This document shows positions 38,335-47,391 of a DNA stretch of 64,000 nucleotides, in pieces (the stretch's first letter is position 1; every line of letters begins with the position of its first letter). Below the pieces are notes generated by a model. The model was given only the letters and a program-made list of their open reading frames with translations. It made no database searches and had not been told where the DNA came from. Source of the DNA: Streptomyces chumphonensis (lineage in GTDB: Bacteria; Actinomycetota; Actinomycetes; Streptomycetales; Streptomycetaceae); the NCBI RefSeq assembly GCF_014779715.1, contig NZ_JACXYU010000005.1, positions 248,001-312,000 of the forward strand, in the 5' to 3' direction. A program made the position numbers and the translations under genes.

Positions 38335-38769
38335 TCAGCCCTCGACCGTGACGCCCATGGAACGGGCGGTGCCGGCGATGATCTTCTCGGCGGCGTCCAG
38401 GTCGTTCGCGTTCAGGTCGGGCATCTTGGTGGTGGCGATCTCCCGCACCTGGTCGCGCGTGATCTTCGCGACCTTCTTGACGTGCGGCTCGCCGGAGCCC
38501 TTCTCCACGCCCGCGGCCTTGAGGATCATCTTCGCGGCCGGCGGGGTCTTCGTGATGAAGGTGAAGGAGCGGTCCTCGTAGACCGTGATCTCCACCGGGA
38601 TGACCCAACCGCGCTGCGACTCGGTCGCCGCGTTGTAGGCCTTGCAGAACTCCATGATGTTGACGCCGTGCTGGCCCAGCGCGGGACCGACCGGCGGAGC
38701 CGGGTTGGCGGCGCCGGCCTGGATCTGGAGCTTGATCAGCCCCGTGACCTTCTTCTTCTTGGGAGGCAT
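38335..38769 (-). CDS. rplK: 50S ribosomal protein L11
   Basis: 144 residues from ATG 38769. It has [20 protein letters not shown] and the C-terminal rRNA-binding domain. It is the thiostrepton-binding protein and is needed for RelA activation. A terminator separates it from nusG, so rplKA has its own promoter in 38770-38912. Confidence 0.98.
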   Translation of the reverse strand: MPPKKKKVTGLIKLQIQAGAANPAPPVGPALGQHGVNIMEFCKAYNAATESQRGWVIPVEITVYEDRSFTFITKTPPAAKMILKAAGVEKGSGEPHVKKVAKITRDQVREIATTKMPDLNANDLDAAEKIIAGTARSMGVTVEG

Positions 38770-38912
38770 GCTCTCTCCGGGTCTTGAGTGAGAGTGGTTC
38801 GCCCACCATCCGTCATCCGGATGGAGGCATACCGCACCACGATAGCGAATGGCCCGCCGTACCACGAAACCGGGCAGGCCGGGCCGGGCCCCGGGCGCCT
38901 GGGCAGGCACGC

Positions 38913-38957
38913 GGAAGGGCCCCGGCGGACGGTGGAACCGTCCGCCGGGGCCCTTCC
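38913..38957. terminator. secE-nusG terminator
   Basis: A perfect 20-base-pair stem with a 5-base loop, 18 bases past the nusG stop. Confidence 0.88.
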
Positions 38958-38974
38958 CGATGCGCTCGGTGCGC

Positions 38975-39886
38975 TCAGTTCTTCTGGATCTGGTCGAAGC
39001 TCAGCTCGACCGGCGTCTCCCGACCGAAGATCTCCACCAGGCCCTTGACCTTCTTGGAGTCGGGGTTGATCTCGTTGATCGTCGCCTGGAGGGTGGCGAA
39101 GGGACCGTCGGTGACGGTGACCGAGTCGCCCACCTCGAAGTCCAGGACCTGGACCTCCAGCTTGCGGCTCGGTGCCGGGCGGCCCTCGGCCTCGGCGGCC
39201 TCCTTGGCGGCCTTCTCCTCGGCCTCCGGGGCGAGCATCTTGACGACCTCGTCCAGCGTGAGCGGGTACGGGTCGTAGGCGTTGCCCACGAAGCCGGTGA
39301 CGCCCGGGGTGTTGCGGACGACGCCCCAGGACTCGTTCGTCAGCTCCATGCGGACCAGCACGTAGCTGGGCAGCTTGTTCTGCCGGACGGTGCGGCGCTC
39401 GCCGTTCTTGATCTGGGCGACCTCTTCCTGCGGCACCTCGGCCTGGAAGATGTAGTCCTCGACGTTGAGCGAGACCGCCCGCTGCTCCAGATTCGTCTTC
39501 ACGCGGTTCTCGTAGCCCGCGTAGGTGTGGATGACGTACCACTCGCCGGGCTGGTGGCGCAGCTCGTCGCGCAGGGCCGCGACCGGGTCGACGGGCTCCT
39601 CCTCGACGGCGTCCTCGGCCTGCTCGTCGGCTGCCTGCTGGTCGGACGGCTCGGTGGCGTCCTGTGCCTCGGCGGCGTCTGCGACGTCGTCGGCCTGCGC
39701 GGCCTCGGGGGCTTCCCCGGCGCCGGACACCTCATCGGCGGTGGCGTCCGCAGCGTCGTCGGCCTGGTCGGCCTGCGCGGCCTCGGCCTGGCCGGCGCTG
39801 TCGTCTGCCGCGGTCTCGACGGAGTCGAGCGCGGTCTCGCGGCCCTGTGCGGGCTCGACAGCGTCGTTCAGGTTCGGGTCAGACAC
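38975..39886 (-). CDS. nusG: transcription factor NusG
   Basis: 303 residues from a GTG. About 110 residues of an acidic Ala/Asp/Glu tail precede the NGN domain ([20 protein letters not shown]) and the KOW domain ([20 protein letters not shown]). The long tail is typical of Streptomyces, and a shorter one is seen in other bacteria. It couples RNA polymerase with the ribosome and Rho. 76 bases downstream of secE. Confidence 0.97.
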   Translation of the reverse strand: MSDPNLNDAVEPAQGRETALDSVETAADDSAGQAEAAQADQADDAADATADEVSGAGEAPEAAQADDVADAAEAQDATEPSDQQAADEQAEDAVEEEPVDPVAALRDELRHQPGEWYVIHTYAGYENRVKTNLEQRAVSLNVEDYIFQAEVPQEEVAQIKNGERRTVRQNKLPSYVLVRMELTNESWGVVRNTPGVTGFVGNAYDPYPLTLDEVVKMLAPEAEEKAAKEAAEAEGRPAPSRKLEVQVLDFEVGDSVTVTDGPFATLQATINEINPDSKKVKGLVEIFGRETPVELSFDQIQKN

Positions 39887-39962
39887 GGTAGCTGCTTCTT
39901 CCTGGCTCTATGGGGTCGAACATACGGACCGGCTCCGCAGGAGCGGCGCCGCCGCGAGGGTG

Positions 39963-40244
39963 TCAGCCGAAGACGAACTTGACGGCCTCACTGAAGCCAT
40001 AGTCAAGCACGAACACGATACCGATCATGATCAGCACGAAAATGATCACCACGGTGGTGTACGTCGTGAGCTGGTGCCGCGTGGGCCAGACGACCTTGCG
40101 GAGCTCGGCGACAATCTGTCGGTAGAAGAGCGCGAGGCGGGCCAGAGGGCCCTTCTTGCCACGCTTGCCGCCCCGCCGCGGCTTCTTGTCGTCCGACGAA
40201 CGCCCGGGCTCGGGGACCTCGGCAGTATCCGTGATCTCCGCCAC
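39963..40244 (-). CDS. secE: preprotein translocase subunit SecE
   Basis: 93 residues: a basic cytosolic part (KKPRRGGKRGKKGPLARL), the conserved amphipathic FYRQIVAELRKVVWPTRHQL, and one membrane helix. It stabilises SecY. First gene of secE-nusG. Confidence 0.97.
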   Translation of the reverse strand: MAEITDTAEVPEPGRSSDDKKPRRGGKRGKKGPLARLALFYRQIVAELRKVVWPTRHQLTTYTTVVIIFVLIMIGIVFVLDYGFSEAVKFVFG

Positions 40245-40363
40245 TTGTCCTCACCTGATCCGGGGTCGGGGGCCGCGCGACGTTCAGCCCAGCCGCACGG
40301 CGGTGCATTTCTGTAACGTACGCCTGCACGCACCATCCTATGGGGTGGAAGAGATGCGTGGAG

Positions 40364-40436
40364 CAGGGCCGGAGGGACTTGAACCCCCAACCGCTGGTTT
40401 TGGAGACCAGTGCTCTACCAATTGAGCTACGACCCT
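40364..40436 (-). tRNA. tRNA-Trp (CCA)
   Basis: 73 bases with 7-base acceptor stem (AGGGTCG/CGGCCCT), D-arm GCTCAATTGGTAGAGC, anticodon loop CTCCAAA (CCA) and T-arm GGGGGTTCAAGTCCCTC. Discriminator G as expected for Trp; CCA end not encoded. Located upstream of secE as in other Streptomyces. Confidence 0.97.
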
Positions 40437-40714
40437 TTGCCGATCCCTCAACCTACCGCATGACGGACACCCGGGTGAGCGCCCGACGCGTGGTCGGAGA
40501 AGGCCAACGAGGGATGAGTGTACGTGCTCACCGCGCTGCCGTCGAACAGGTAGCCCTGCGTGACGGGCGCGGCCTCGCACGTCCGGCGCCCCGGGGCCGG
40601 GCCGCCGGCGCCCGGACGGGTGCGCGGGGGCCGGGGCGGCGGGCCGCGCGACCCGGCTTCCGCAAGGTGAAACCGTTGTGTCCGGCCGTCGTCGAGTCTG
40701 CAACGATGCTTCGC

Positions 40715-41959
40715 ATGACTGCTGCAAACCCCTCAGACCAGTCCTCCACCGCGTCGTCCGGCAACCGCGTGTCGGCGCGCGTCGGCGCCATCTCCGAGTC
40801 CGCCACGCTCGCCGTCGACGCCAAGGCCAAGGCGCTGAAGGCGGCCGGCCGGCCCGTGATCGGCTTCGGCGCGGGTGAGCCCGACTTCCCCACGCCCGAC
40901 TACATCGTCGAGGCGGCGGTCGAGGCCTGCCGCAACCCCAGGTTCCACCGCTACACCCCGGCCGGCGGCCTGCCCGAGCTGAAGGCCGCCATCGCCGACA
41001 AGACCCTGCGCGACTCCGGCTACCGCGTCGAGGCCGCCAACGTGCTCGTCACCAACGGTGGCAAGCAGGCCATCTACGAGGCGTTCGCCGCGATGCTCGA
41101 CCCGGGCGACGAGGTCATCGTCCCGGCCCCGTACTGGACGACCTACCCCGAGTCGATCAAGCTGGCGGGCGGCGTGGCCGTGCCGGTGGTGGCCGACGAG
41201 ACGACCGGCTACCGCGTCAGCGTCGAGCAGCTGGAGGCCGCACGGACGGAGCGCACGAAGGTGCTGCTCTTCGTCTCCCCCTCCAACCCGACCGGCGCCG
41301 TGTACACCCGCGAGCAGGTCGAGGCCGTCGGCCGCTGGGCCGCCGAGCACGGCCTGTGGGTCATGACGGACGAGATCTACGAGCACCTCGTCTACGGCGA
41401 CGCGGAGTTCTCCTCGCTGCCCGTCGTCGTGCCGGAGCTGGCCGACCGCTGCGTGATCGTCAACGGCGTCGCCAAGACGTACGCGATGACGGGCTGGCGC
41501 GTGGGCTGGGTCATCGGCCCGAAGGACATCGTCAAGGCCGCGACGAACCTGCAGTCGCACGCCACGTCGAACGTGAGCAACGTCGCGCAGGCCGCCGCCC
41601 TGGCCGCCGTCTCCGGCGACCTGACGGCCGTGGAGAAGATGAAGGAGGCCTTCGACCGCCGGCGCCGCACGATCGTGCGGATGCTGAACGAGATCGACGG
41701 CGTGGTCTGCCCGGAACCGGAGGGCGCCTTCTACGCCTACCCGTCCGTGAAGGGGCTCCTGGGCAAGGAGATCCGGGGCAAGCGGCCCGCCGACACGGTG
41801 GAGCTGGCCGCGCTGATCCTGGAGGAGGCCGAGGTCGCCGTCGTCCCCGGTGAGGCGTTCGGCACCCCGGGCTACCTGCGGCTCTCCTACGCGCTGGGCG
41901 ACGAGGACCTCGTCGAGGGCGTCTCGCGGATCCAGAAGCTGCTCGCCGAAGCCCGCTGA
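40715..41959 (+). CDS. aspC: aspartate aminotransferase (class I PLP)
   Basis: 414 residues. It has [46 protein letters not shown] and the PLP lysine in [16 protein letters not shown], with Arg in [10 protein letters not shown] binding the carboxylate. Converts aspartate and 2-oxoglutarate to oxaloacetate and glutamate. ATG 40715 is favoured: a TTGTGT-17-TGCAAC pair ends a few bases upstream, suggesting a leaderless transcript; ATG 40706 is the alternative. The frame is open far upstream but passes through the tRNA-Trp. Confidence 0.93.
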   Translation: MTAANPSDQSSTASSGNRVSARVGAISESATLAVDAKAKALKAAGRPVIGFGAGEPDFPTPDYIVEAAVEACRNPRFHRYTPAGGLPELKAAIADKTLRDSGYRVEAANVLVTNGGKQAIYEAFAAMLDPGDEVIVPAPYWTTYPESIKLAGGVAVPVVADETTGYRVSVEQLEAARTERTKVLLFVSPSNPTGAVYTREQVEAVGRWAAEHGLWVMTDEIYEHLVYGDAEFSSLPVVVPELADRCVIVNGVAKTYAMTGWRVGWVIGPKDIVKAATNLQSHATSNVSNVAQAAALAAVSGDLTAVEKMKEAFDRRRRTIVRMLNEIDGVVCPEPEGAFYAYPSVKGLLGKEIRGKRPADTVELAALILEEAEVAVVPGEAFGTPGYLRLSYALGDEDLVEGVSRIQKLLAEAR

Positions 41960-41965
41960 GCCCGG

Positions 41966-41999
41966 TGCCGGGCCGGTGCGGCGGCGCACCGGCCCGGCA
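41966..41999. terminator. aspC terminator
   Basis: TGCCGGGCCGGTGCG and its perfect complement around a 4-base loop, 7 bases past the stop. Confidence 0.8.
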
Positions 42000-42087
42000 G
42001 GGTGTCCGCCGGGCCGCGGATACCGCACGGGGCGGCTTGTGCGCAAAGCGACTTCCCGCCCTCCGCCCGATGCGGCAGGATCTTGGG

Positions 42088-43107
42088 ATGGAACGCGTGC
42101 GTGACGTCCGTCTGCTCCCCAAGGCCCATCTCCACCTGCACTTCACCGGCTCCATGCGCCCCGGCACCCTGCTGGAGCTGGCCGACAAGTACGGCGTCCA
42201 CCTGCCGGACGCCCTGCGCGGCGGGGAGCCGCCGAAGCTGCGTGCCACGGACGAACGCGGCTGGTTCCGCTTCCAGCGCCTCTACGACATGGCGCGCTCC
42301 TGCCTGCGCCGGCCGGAGGACATCCAGCGGCTCGTGCGGGAGACCGCCGAGGAGGACGTGGCGGACGGCTCGCGGTGGCTGGAGATCCAGGTCGACCCGA
42401 CCTCGTACGCGCCGCGGCTCGGCGGCCTCATCCCGGCGCTGGAGATCATCCTGGACGCCGTGGAGTCCGCCGAGCGCGCCACCGGGCTGCCGATCCGGGT
42501 CCTCGTCGCCGCGAACCGCATGAAGCACCCGCTGGACGCCCGCACCCTGGCCCGGCTCGCGGTCCGCTACCGGGACCGCGGGGTCGTCGGCTTCGGGCTC
42601 TCCAACGACGAGCGGCGCGGCTTCGCCCGCGACTTCGACCGGGCCTTCGCCATCGCCCGGGACGGCGGGCTGGCCGCCGCCCCGCACGGCGGCGAGCTGG
42701 CCGGGCCCGGCAGCGTGCGCGACTGCCTGGACGACCTGCGGGCCCACCGCGTGGGCCACGGCGTCCGCGCGGCCGAGGACCCCCGGCTGCTGGCCCGGCT
42801 GGCCGAGGCCCAGGTGACGTGCGAGGTGTGCCCGGCGTCCAACGTGGCGCTCGGGGTGTACGACAAGCCCGAGGACGTCCCCCTGCGCACGCTGTGGGAC
42901 GCGGGGGTGCCGATGGCCCTGGGCGCGGACGACCCGCTGCTGTTCGGTTCGCGGCTGGCCGCCCAGTACGAGCTGGCCCGCGAGCACCACGGCTTCACGG
43001 ACGTGGAGCTGGCGGAGCTGGCCCGGCAGTCCCTGCGGGGCTCGCTGGCCCCCGGGCCGGTGCGGACGGAGCTGCTGGCGGGGGTCGACGCCTGGCTCGC
43101 GTCCTGA
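42088..43107 (+). CDS. add: adenosine deaminase family protein
   Basis: 339 residues. Metal and catalytic motifs of the family: KAHLHLHFTGSMRP (HxH), PHGGELAGP (His and Glu), HRVGHGVRA, and LGADDPLLFG in place of the usual STDDP (Ala for Thr). The HFTG in place of HLEG near the first motif is a further departure. It probably deaminates adenosine or a related purine; substrate is less certain because of these changes. Conserved next to aspC in Streptomyces. Confidence 0.85.
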   Translation: MERVRDVRLLPKAHLHLHFTGSMRPGTLLELADKYGVHLPDALRGGEPPKLRATDERGWFRFQRLYDMARSCLRRPEDIQRLVRETAEEDVADGSRWLEIQVDPTSYAPRLGGLIPALEIILDAVESAERATGLPIRVLVAANRMKHPLDARTLARLAVRYRDRGVVGFGLSNDERRGFARDFDRAFAIARDGGLAAAPHGGELAGPGSVRDCLDDLRAHRVGHGVRAAEDPRLLARLAEAQVTCEVCPASNVALGVYDKPEDVPLRTLWDAGVPMALGADDPLLFGSRLAAQYELAREHHGFTDVELAELARQSLRGSLAPGPVRTELLAGVDAWLAS

Positions 43108-43140
43108 CGGGCCGGGGTGCGGGCCGGGCGCGGACGGCCG

Positions 43141-44202
43141 CTACAGCGCGCAGCCCACGGTGACCGGCTCGTTGACGAGCGTGACGCCGAACGCCGCCCG
43201 GACGCCGTCCCGCACCTCCCGGGCGAGGTCCAGCAGCTCCGCCGTGCTGGCCGTGCCCCGGTTGGTCAGGGCGAGGGTGTGCTTGCTGGAGATGCGGGCC
43301 CCGCCGGTGCCGTACCCCTTGGTGAAACCCGCGCGGTCGATCAGCCAGGCGGCCGAGGTCTTGACGCGGCCCTCCCCGGCGGGCCAGGCGGGAGCCGCCA
43401 CGTCGGGCCCGAGGCGTGCGGCGACGCGGGCGGTGAACGCGGCGTGCTGGGCCTCGCTGAGGACGGGGTTGGTGAAGAAGGACCCGGCCGACCACGTGTC
43501 GTGGTCCTCCGGGTCGAGCACCATGCCCTTGCCGGCGCGCAGCTTGAGCACGGTCTCGCGGGCGCGGGCGGCGGGCACCCGGTCGCCGACCCCGACGCCG
43601 AGGGCCCGCGCCGTCTCGGCGTACCGGATCGGGGCGGAGAGCCCGCCGGCGTCCTCCAGCGCGAACCGCACCCGCAGCACGACGTGGCGGTCCGGCTCGG
43701 CCTTGAAGCGGCTGTGCCGGTAGGAGAAGCCGCACGCGGCGGCCGGGATCGTCACCGTGCGGTCCTCGGCCCGGTCGTAGGCGACGACCTCGGTGATGAC
43801 GGACGACACCTCCTGCCCGTACGCGCCGACGTTCTGGATCGGCGTCGCGCCCGCCGAGCCGGGGATGCCGGCCAGGCACTCGACGCCCGCCAGCCCGGCC
43901 TCGACGGTGCGGGCGACGGCCTCCGACCAGTTCTCCCCCGCCGCCAGCTCCAGCCGCGTCCCGTCCAGGGTGAGGCCGGTCGTCGCGACGCGGACGGCGG
44001 TGCCGTCGAACCCGTCGTCCCCGATGACGAGGTTGCTGCCGCCCCCGATGAGCAGAAGCGGCGTACCGGCGGCGTCCGCCGCGCGCACGGCGTCGATCAC
44101 CTCGTCGTCGGTGGTGGCGTGGACGAGGCACCGCGCCGGCCCGCCGAGCCGGAACGTGGTCAGCGGGGCGAGCGGGGCGTCGAGAAGCTTCTGCACGGGC
44201 AC
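43141..44202 (-). CDS. murB: UDP-N-acetylenolpyruvoylglucosamine reductase
   Basis: 353 residues. FAD-binding LLLIGGGSNLVIGDDGFDG, CLAGIPGSAGATPIQNVGAYG, the RHSRFKAEPDRHVVLRVRFAL region, catalytic Ser in GSFFTNPVLS and a C-terminal Glu in GFTKGYGTGGARISSKHTL-RGTAST. Reduces UDP-GlcNAc-enolpyruvate to UDP-MurNAc for peptidoglycan. The GTG start at 44202 has no good ribosome site; a leaderless start is possible. Confidence 0.95.
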   Translation of the reverse strand: MPVQKLLDAPLAPLTTFRLGGPARCLVHATTDDEVIDAVRAADAAGTPLLLIGGGSNLVIGDDGFDGTAVRVATTGLTLDGTRLELAAGENWSEAVARTVEAGLAGVECLAGIPGSAGATPIQNVGAYGQEVSSVITEVVAYDRAEDRTVTIPAAACGFSYRHSRFKAEPDRHVVLRVRFALEDAGGLSAPIRYAETARALGVGVGDRVPAARARETVLKLRAGKGMVLDPEDHDTWSAGSFFTNPVLSEAQHAAFTARVAARLGPDVAAPAWPAGEGRVKTSAAWLIDRAGFTKGYGTGGARISSKHTLALTNRGTASTAELLDLAREVRDGVRAAFGVTLVNEPVTVGCAL

Positions 44203-44234
44203 CAGCGTACGGGTGGGGCCGCCGGGGAGCGGGG

Positions 44235-44669
44235 TCAGGCGAGCCGGACGACGGCGCGGGCCATGCCGAGGACCTTCTGCCCGGCGCTCGTCGCCGTCAG
44301 GTCGACGCGGACGGTGCGCGCCTCGTCGTCGAGCTTCGCGCCGACCTTGGCGGAGACCTCGATCACAGCGCCCTCGACGTCGTCCGGGACCACGACGGGC
44401 TTGGTGAAGCGCACCCCGTACTCGACGACGGCACCCGGGTCGCCGACCCAGTCCGTGACGACGCGGACGGCCGACGCCATCGTGAACATGCCGTGCGCGA
44501 TGACGTCCGGCAGGCCCACCTCGCGGGCGAACCGCTCGTTCCAGTGAATCGGGTTGAAGTCACCCGAGGCACCGGCGTACCGCACCAGCGTCTCCCGGGT
44601 GACGGGGAACGTCCGCACGGGCAGCTCGGTGCCCGGCTCGACGTCGGCGTAGCGGCGTGTGGCGGCCAT
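44235..44669 (-). CDS. MaoC-like (R)-specific hydratase
   Basis: 144 residues. Hotdog fold with the hydratase motif YAGASGDFNPIHWNERFARE (Asp and His catalytic), then VIAHGMFTMASAVR. It dehydrates or hydrates (R)-3-hydroxyacyl thioesters. It starts one base after the stop of the next gene upstream, which is a partner MaoC domain protein; the pair probably forms a heterodimer like mycobacterial HadAB/HadBC. Confidence 0.88.
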   Translation of the reverse strand: MAATRRYADVEPGTELPVRTFPVTRETLVRYAGASGDFNPIHWNERFAREVGLPDVIAHGMFTMASAVRVVTDWVGDPGAVVEYGVRFTKPVVVPDDVEGAVIEVSAKVGAKLDDEARTVRVDLTATSAGQKVLGMARAVVRLA

Positions 44670-44670
44670 C

Positions 44671-45126
44671 TCAGCTCTCCTCCGCCGCCGCGCGGGCGAC
44701 CAGCTTCGTGTGGGCGGTCACGACGAGCTCGCCCAGCTCGTCGTGGACGTCCCCGCGGATGTCCAGGATGTCGTTGCCCGCCATGGAGCGGATGGCCTCG
44801 ACCGTCGAGGTGACGGTGAGCCGGTCGCCCGCCCGCACCGGGCGGACGTAGGCGAAGCGCTGGTCGCCGTGGACGACGCGGCTGTAGTCCAGCCCGAGCT
44901 CCGGGTCCTGCACGACCTCGGCGGCGGCCCGGTAGGTGATGCTGAACACGAACGTGGGCGGCGCGACGACGTCCTCGTGGCCGAGCGCCTTCGCCGCCTC
45001 CGGGTCGGTGTAGGCGGGATGGGCGTCGCCGATCGCCTCGGCGAACTCCCGGATCTTCTCCCGGCCGACCTCGTAGGGAGCGGTGGGCGGGTAGCTCCGC
45101 CCGACGAACGACTGGTCGAGGGCCAT
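44671..45126 (-). CDS. MaoC N-terminal (FAS1-like) dehydratase-domain protein
   Basis: 151 residues. A hotdog fold without the catalytic Asp-His pair: PYEVGREKIREFAEAIGDAH, AKALGHEDVVAPPTFVFSI, VHGDQRFAYVRPVRAGDRL. Corresponds to the non-catalytic partner (HadA/HadC-like) of the hydratase encoded immediately downstream. In mycobacteria the complex serves fatty-acid elongation; in Streptomyces the substrate is not settled. Confidence 0.85.
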   Translation of the reverse strand: MALDQSFVGRSYPPTAPYEVGREKIREFAEAIGDAHPAYTDPEAAKALGHEDVVAPPTFVFSITYRAAAEVVQDPELGLDYSRVVHGDQRFAYVRPVRAGDRLTVTSTVEAIRSMAGNDILDIRGDVHDELGELVVTAHTKLVARAAAEES

Positions 45127-45176
45127 GGCCCGCTACCTCCTGCTGGAATCCGGCGTGCTGGTGCCCGACGTCAGCC

Positions 45177-45210
45177 GTCCCCGTGGCCGGTCGCGACCGG
45201 CCACGGGGAC
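45177..45210. terminator. second hairpin after rpmG
   Basis: A perfect 16-base-pair stem with a 2-base loop (arms 45177-45192 and 45195-45210). Confidence 0.75.
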
Positions 45211-45222
45211 GGCGAACGCCGT

Positions 45223-45252
45223 GAGGCCGCCCCCGACGACGGGGGCGGCCTC
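45223..45252. terminator. rpmG terminator
   Basis: GAGGCCGCCCCC and its perfect complement with a 6-base loop, 26 bases past the rpmG stop. With the neighbouring hairpin it forms a tandem terminator. Confidence 0.8.
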
Positions 45253-45278
45253 GACGATTGCTGTGATCAGCCCGGTGA

Positions 45279-45443
45279 TCAGCGCGTCTCGCGGTGCGCG
45301 GTGTGCGCGTTACAGCGCGGGCAGTGCTTCTTCATCTCAAGACGGTCCGGGTTGTTACGCCGGTTCTTCTTGGTGATGTAGTTCCGCTCCTTGCACTCCA
45401 CGCAGGCCAGCGTGATCTTCGGGCGGACGTCCGTGGCAGCCAC
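45279..45443 (-). CDS. rpmG: 50S ribosomal protein L33
   Basis: 54 residues from GTG 45443 with AAGGAGCA upstream. All four zinc cysteines are present ([11 protein letters not shown] and KHCPRCNAH), so this is the zinc-containing (C+) form. Streptomyces usually also carry a zinc-free paralogue in a Zur regulon elsewhere. Confidence 0.95.
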   Translation of the reverse strand: MAATDVRPKITLACVECKERNYITKKNRRNNPDRLEMKKHCPRCNAHTAHRETR

Positions 45444-45536
45444 GTTGAGTGCTCCTTGACGCGAACGAATGGTGTTTAACGCAGAAAGAGTAGCCGATCG
45501 AAGGACCGACCCCACAATCGGCTACTGAGTGGTGAG

Positions 45537-45609
45537 TAGCGGCGACCGGACTTGAACCGGTGACACAACGATTATGAGCCGTTTGCTCTACCGACTGAGC
45601 TACGCCGCC
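45537..45609 (-). tRNA. tRNA-Met (CAT), elongator
   Basis: 73 bases: acceptor GGCGGCG/CGCCGCT, D-arm GCTCAGTCGGTAGAGC, anticodon loop CTCATAA, T-arm CCGGTTCAAGTCCGG. The paired first base (G-T wobble) and the absence of three G-C pairs in the anticodon stem mark it as elongator. Confidence 0.95.
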
Positions 45610-45657
45610 ACGATGTGACCGGCCCCCCGCCACCTGGCGGACGGCCTCTCACATCAG

Positions 45658-45730
45658 AGCCCCAAAACGGAATCGAACCGTTGACCTTCTCCTTACCATG
45701 GAGACGCTCTGCCGACTGAGCTATTGGGGC
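45658..45730 (-). tRNA. tRNA-Thr (GGT)
   Basis: 73 bases: acceptor GCCCCAA/TTGGGGC, D-arm GCTCAGTCGGCAGAGC, anticodon loop ATGGTAA (GGT), T-arm ACGGTTCGATTCCGT. CCA end not encoded. Cotranscribed with tRNA-Met 48 bases downstream. Confidence 0.95.
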
Positions 45731-46085
45731 GAGCGAGGAAGACACTACACGCTCCGCCGCCGAAGGTGAAATCAGTACAGCGCCGTGAGGCGCCCCTCGC
45801 GGAGGCCCCCGGAGCCCCCTCGCAGCGGCCCTCCCAGCACCCGCCGGAGCCGCCCGCCACGTCGGCGGACGTGGGCCGGAGGCGGTCCCGCCCGAGCCGC
45901 ACCGGGCGCCCCCGCCGGTACGACTTATGCCGACCGCCTCGCGACTGCGCGCACCGGGCACCCACCGCGTCCTACGCTCGGTCCGACCCCGCCCACGGAC
46001 CGTGCACGCCACCGCGCCACACCGTCGGCCCGGGACGCCCCCACCGACACTCCTCGACCGAGGCACAGCACCCAGCGGGAGCCCG
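45731..46085. other. 355-base gap, no gene seen
   Basis: Contains the divergent start region of the tRNA-Thr transcript and the amidohydrolase-like gene. A small palindrome CCACGTC-4-GACGTGG lies at 45857-45874 and could be a regulatory site. Frames here are Pro/Arg-rich and look non-coding. Confidence 0.45.
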
Positions 46086-47354
46086 ATGCCGGACAGCCAG
46101 CCCCAGGAACCCGGGCGCCACGGACGCGCCGGAGCGAACGACGAGGCGGGCGGCCTGGTCCTCAGCGGCGCCCGTCTCGCCGACGGCAGGACCGTCGACG
46201 TCCGCGTCACCGGCGGCCGCATCGAGGCCGTCGGCACCGCCGGAAGCCTCGCCGACACCGACGCGCGCGCCCGGGGCACCCGCGTCGACCTCGGCGGATA
46301 CCTCCTGCTGCCCGCGCCCGCCGAACCCCACGCCCACCACGACAGCGCCCTCACCGCCGACGTCGACGGACCGCCGTCCCTGGAACCCGTCGACGTCCAG
46401 CGCCGCACCACCCAGGCCGCCCTCCTCCAGCTCGGCCACGGCGCCACCGCCATCCGCACCCACGTGCGCATCGGCGACGTGACCGGACTCCGCTCGCTCC
46501 AGGCCGTCCTCGGTGCCCGCCGCGCACTGCGCGGGCTGACGGAGCTGCGCGTCGTCGCCGTACCGCGCCAACTCACCGGAGCGGCCGGAGCCGACGGGCT
46601 CGCCATGCTCCGCGACGCCCTCCGGATGGGCGTGGACGTCGTCGGCGGCTGCCCCGACCTCGACCCCGACCCGTCGGGCCACGCCGAGGCCGTCCTCGAA
46701 CTCGCCGCCGAACACGGCCGCGCCGTCGACCTCCACACCGACGCCCCCGACCCGGCCCGGCTCGCCCGGCTCGCCGCCATGGCCGGCGGGCTGCGGCCCC
46801 ACGTCACCATCGGCCCCTGCTGCGGGCTCGCCCGGCTCCCGCACGACGTCGCCGCCCACCTCGCCGGACGGCTCGCCACGTCCGGCGTCAGCGTCGTCAC
46901 CCTGCCCCAGGGCGGCTGCGTGCTCGACGGCACGACCGGCCAGCCCGACACGGGCGGGTGGGTGCCGCTGCGGCTGCTCCGCTCGGCCGGCGTCCACGTC
47001 GCCGCGGGCAGCGGAGCCCTGCGCGACGCCGCCAACCCCGTCGGGCGCGGCGACCCCCTGGAGGCCGCCTTCCTCCTGGCGTCCCGCGCCGAGGCCGGCC
47101 CCGAGGACGCCTACGCGGCCGTCAGCGCCGAGCCCCGGCGCGCCCTCGGGCTCCCCCCGGTGCGCGTCGAGGCCGGCTTCCCCGCCGAACTGCTCGCCGT
47201 CCGGGGGCAGACGGTGCCGGGCGTCCTGTCCCTGGGATACAGCCGCGTCGTGCTCCACCGGGGCCGCGTGGTCGCCCGCACCAGCGCGGTGCGGGAGTTC
47301 TGCGACGCGGCCGACGGCGCCGGACTCGACCTGCCGCGCCAGGCACAGGGATGA
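46086..47354 (+). CDS. amidohydrolase-superfamily protein (cytosine-deaminase-like), ligands degenerate
   Basis: 422 residues from ATG 46086. The composite N-terminal barrel strand, PAPAEPHAHHDSALT (HxH metal motif) and DLHTDAPDP (third His) align with cytosine deaminases. The later ligands do not: the expected HC of GHC appears as IGPCCGLA, and the Asp of the GNDD motif is replaced within VAAGSGALRD. It may be a non-catalytic or altered-specificity member. 37 bases before the NAD(P)-binding gene. Confidence 0.7.
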   Translation: MPDSQPQEPGRHGRAGANDEAGGLVLSGARLADGRTVDVRVTGGRIEAVGTAGSLADTDARARGTRVDLGGYLLLPAPAEPHAHHDSALTADVDGPPSLEPVDVQRRTTQAALLQLGHGATAIRTHVRIGDVTGLRSLQAVLGARRALRGLTELRVVAVPRQLTGAAGADGLAMLRDALRMGVDVVGGCPDLDPDPSGHAEAVLELAAEHGRAVDLHTDAPDPARLARLAAMAGGLRPHVTIGPCCGLARLPHDVAAHLAGRLATSGVSVVTLPQGGCVLDGTTGQPDTGGWVPLRLLRSAGVHVAAGSGALRDAANPVGRGDPLEAAFLLASRAEAGPEDAYAAVSAEPRRALGLPPVRVEAGFPAELLAVRGQTVPGVLSLGYSRVVLHRGRVVARTSAVREFCDAADGAGLDLPRQAQG

Positions 47355-47391
47355 CACCGCAGCGGAGCCCGGGTGACGTACCGTCGGACGC

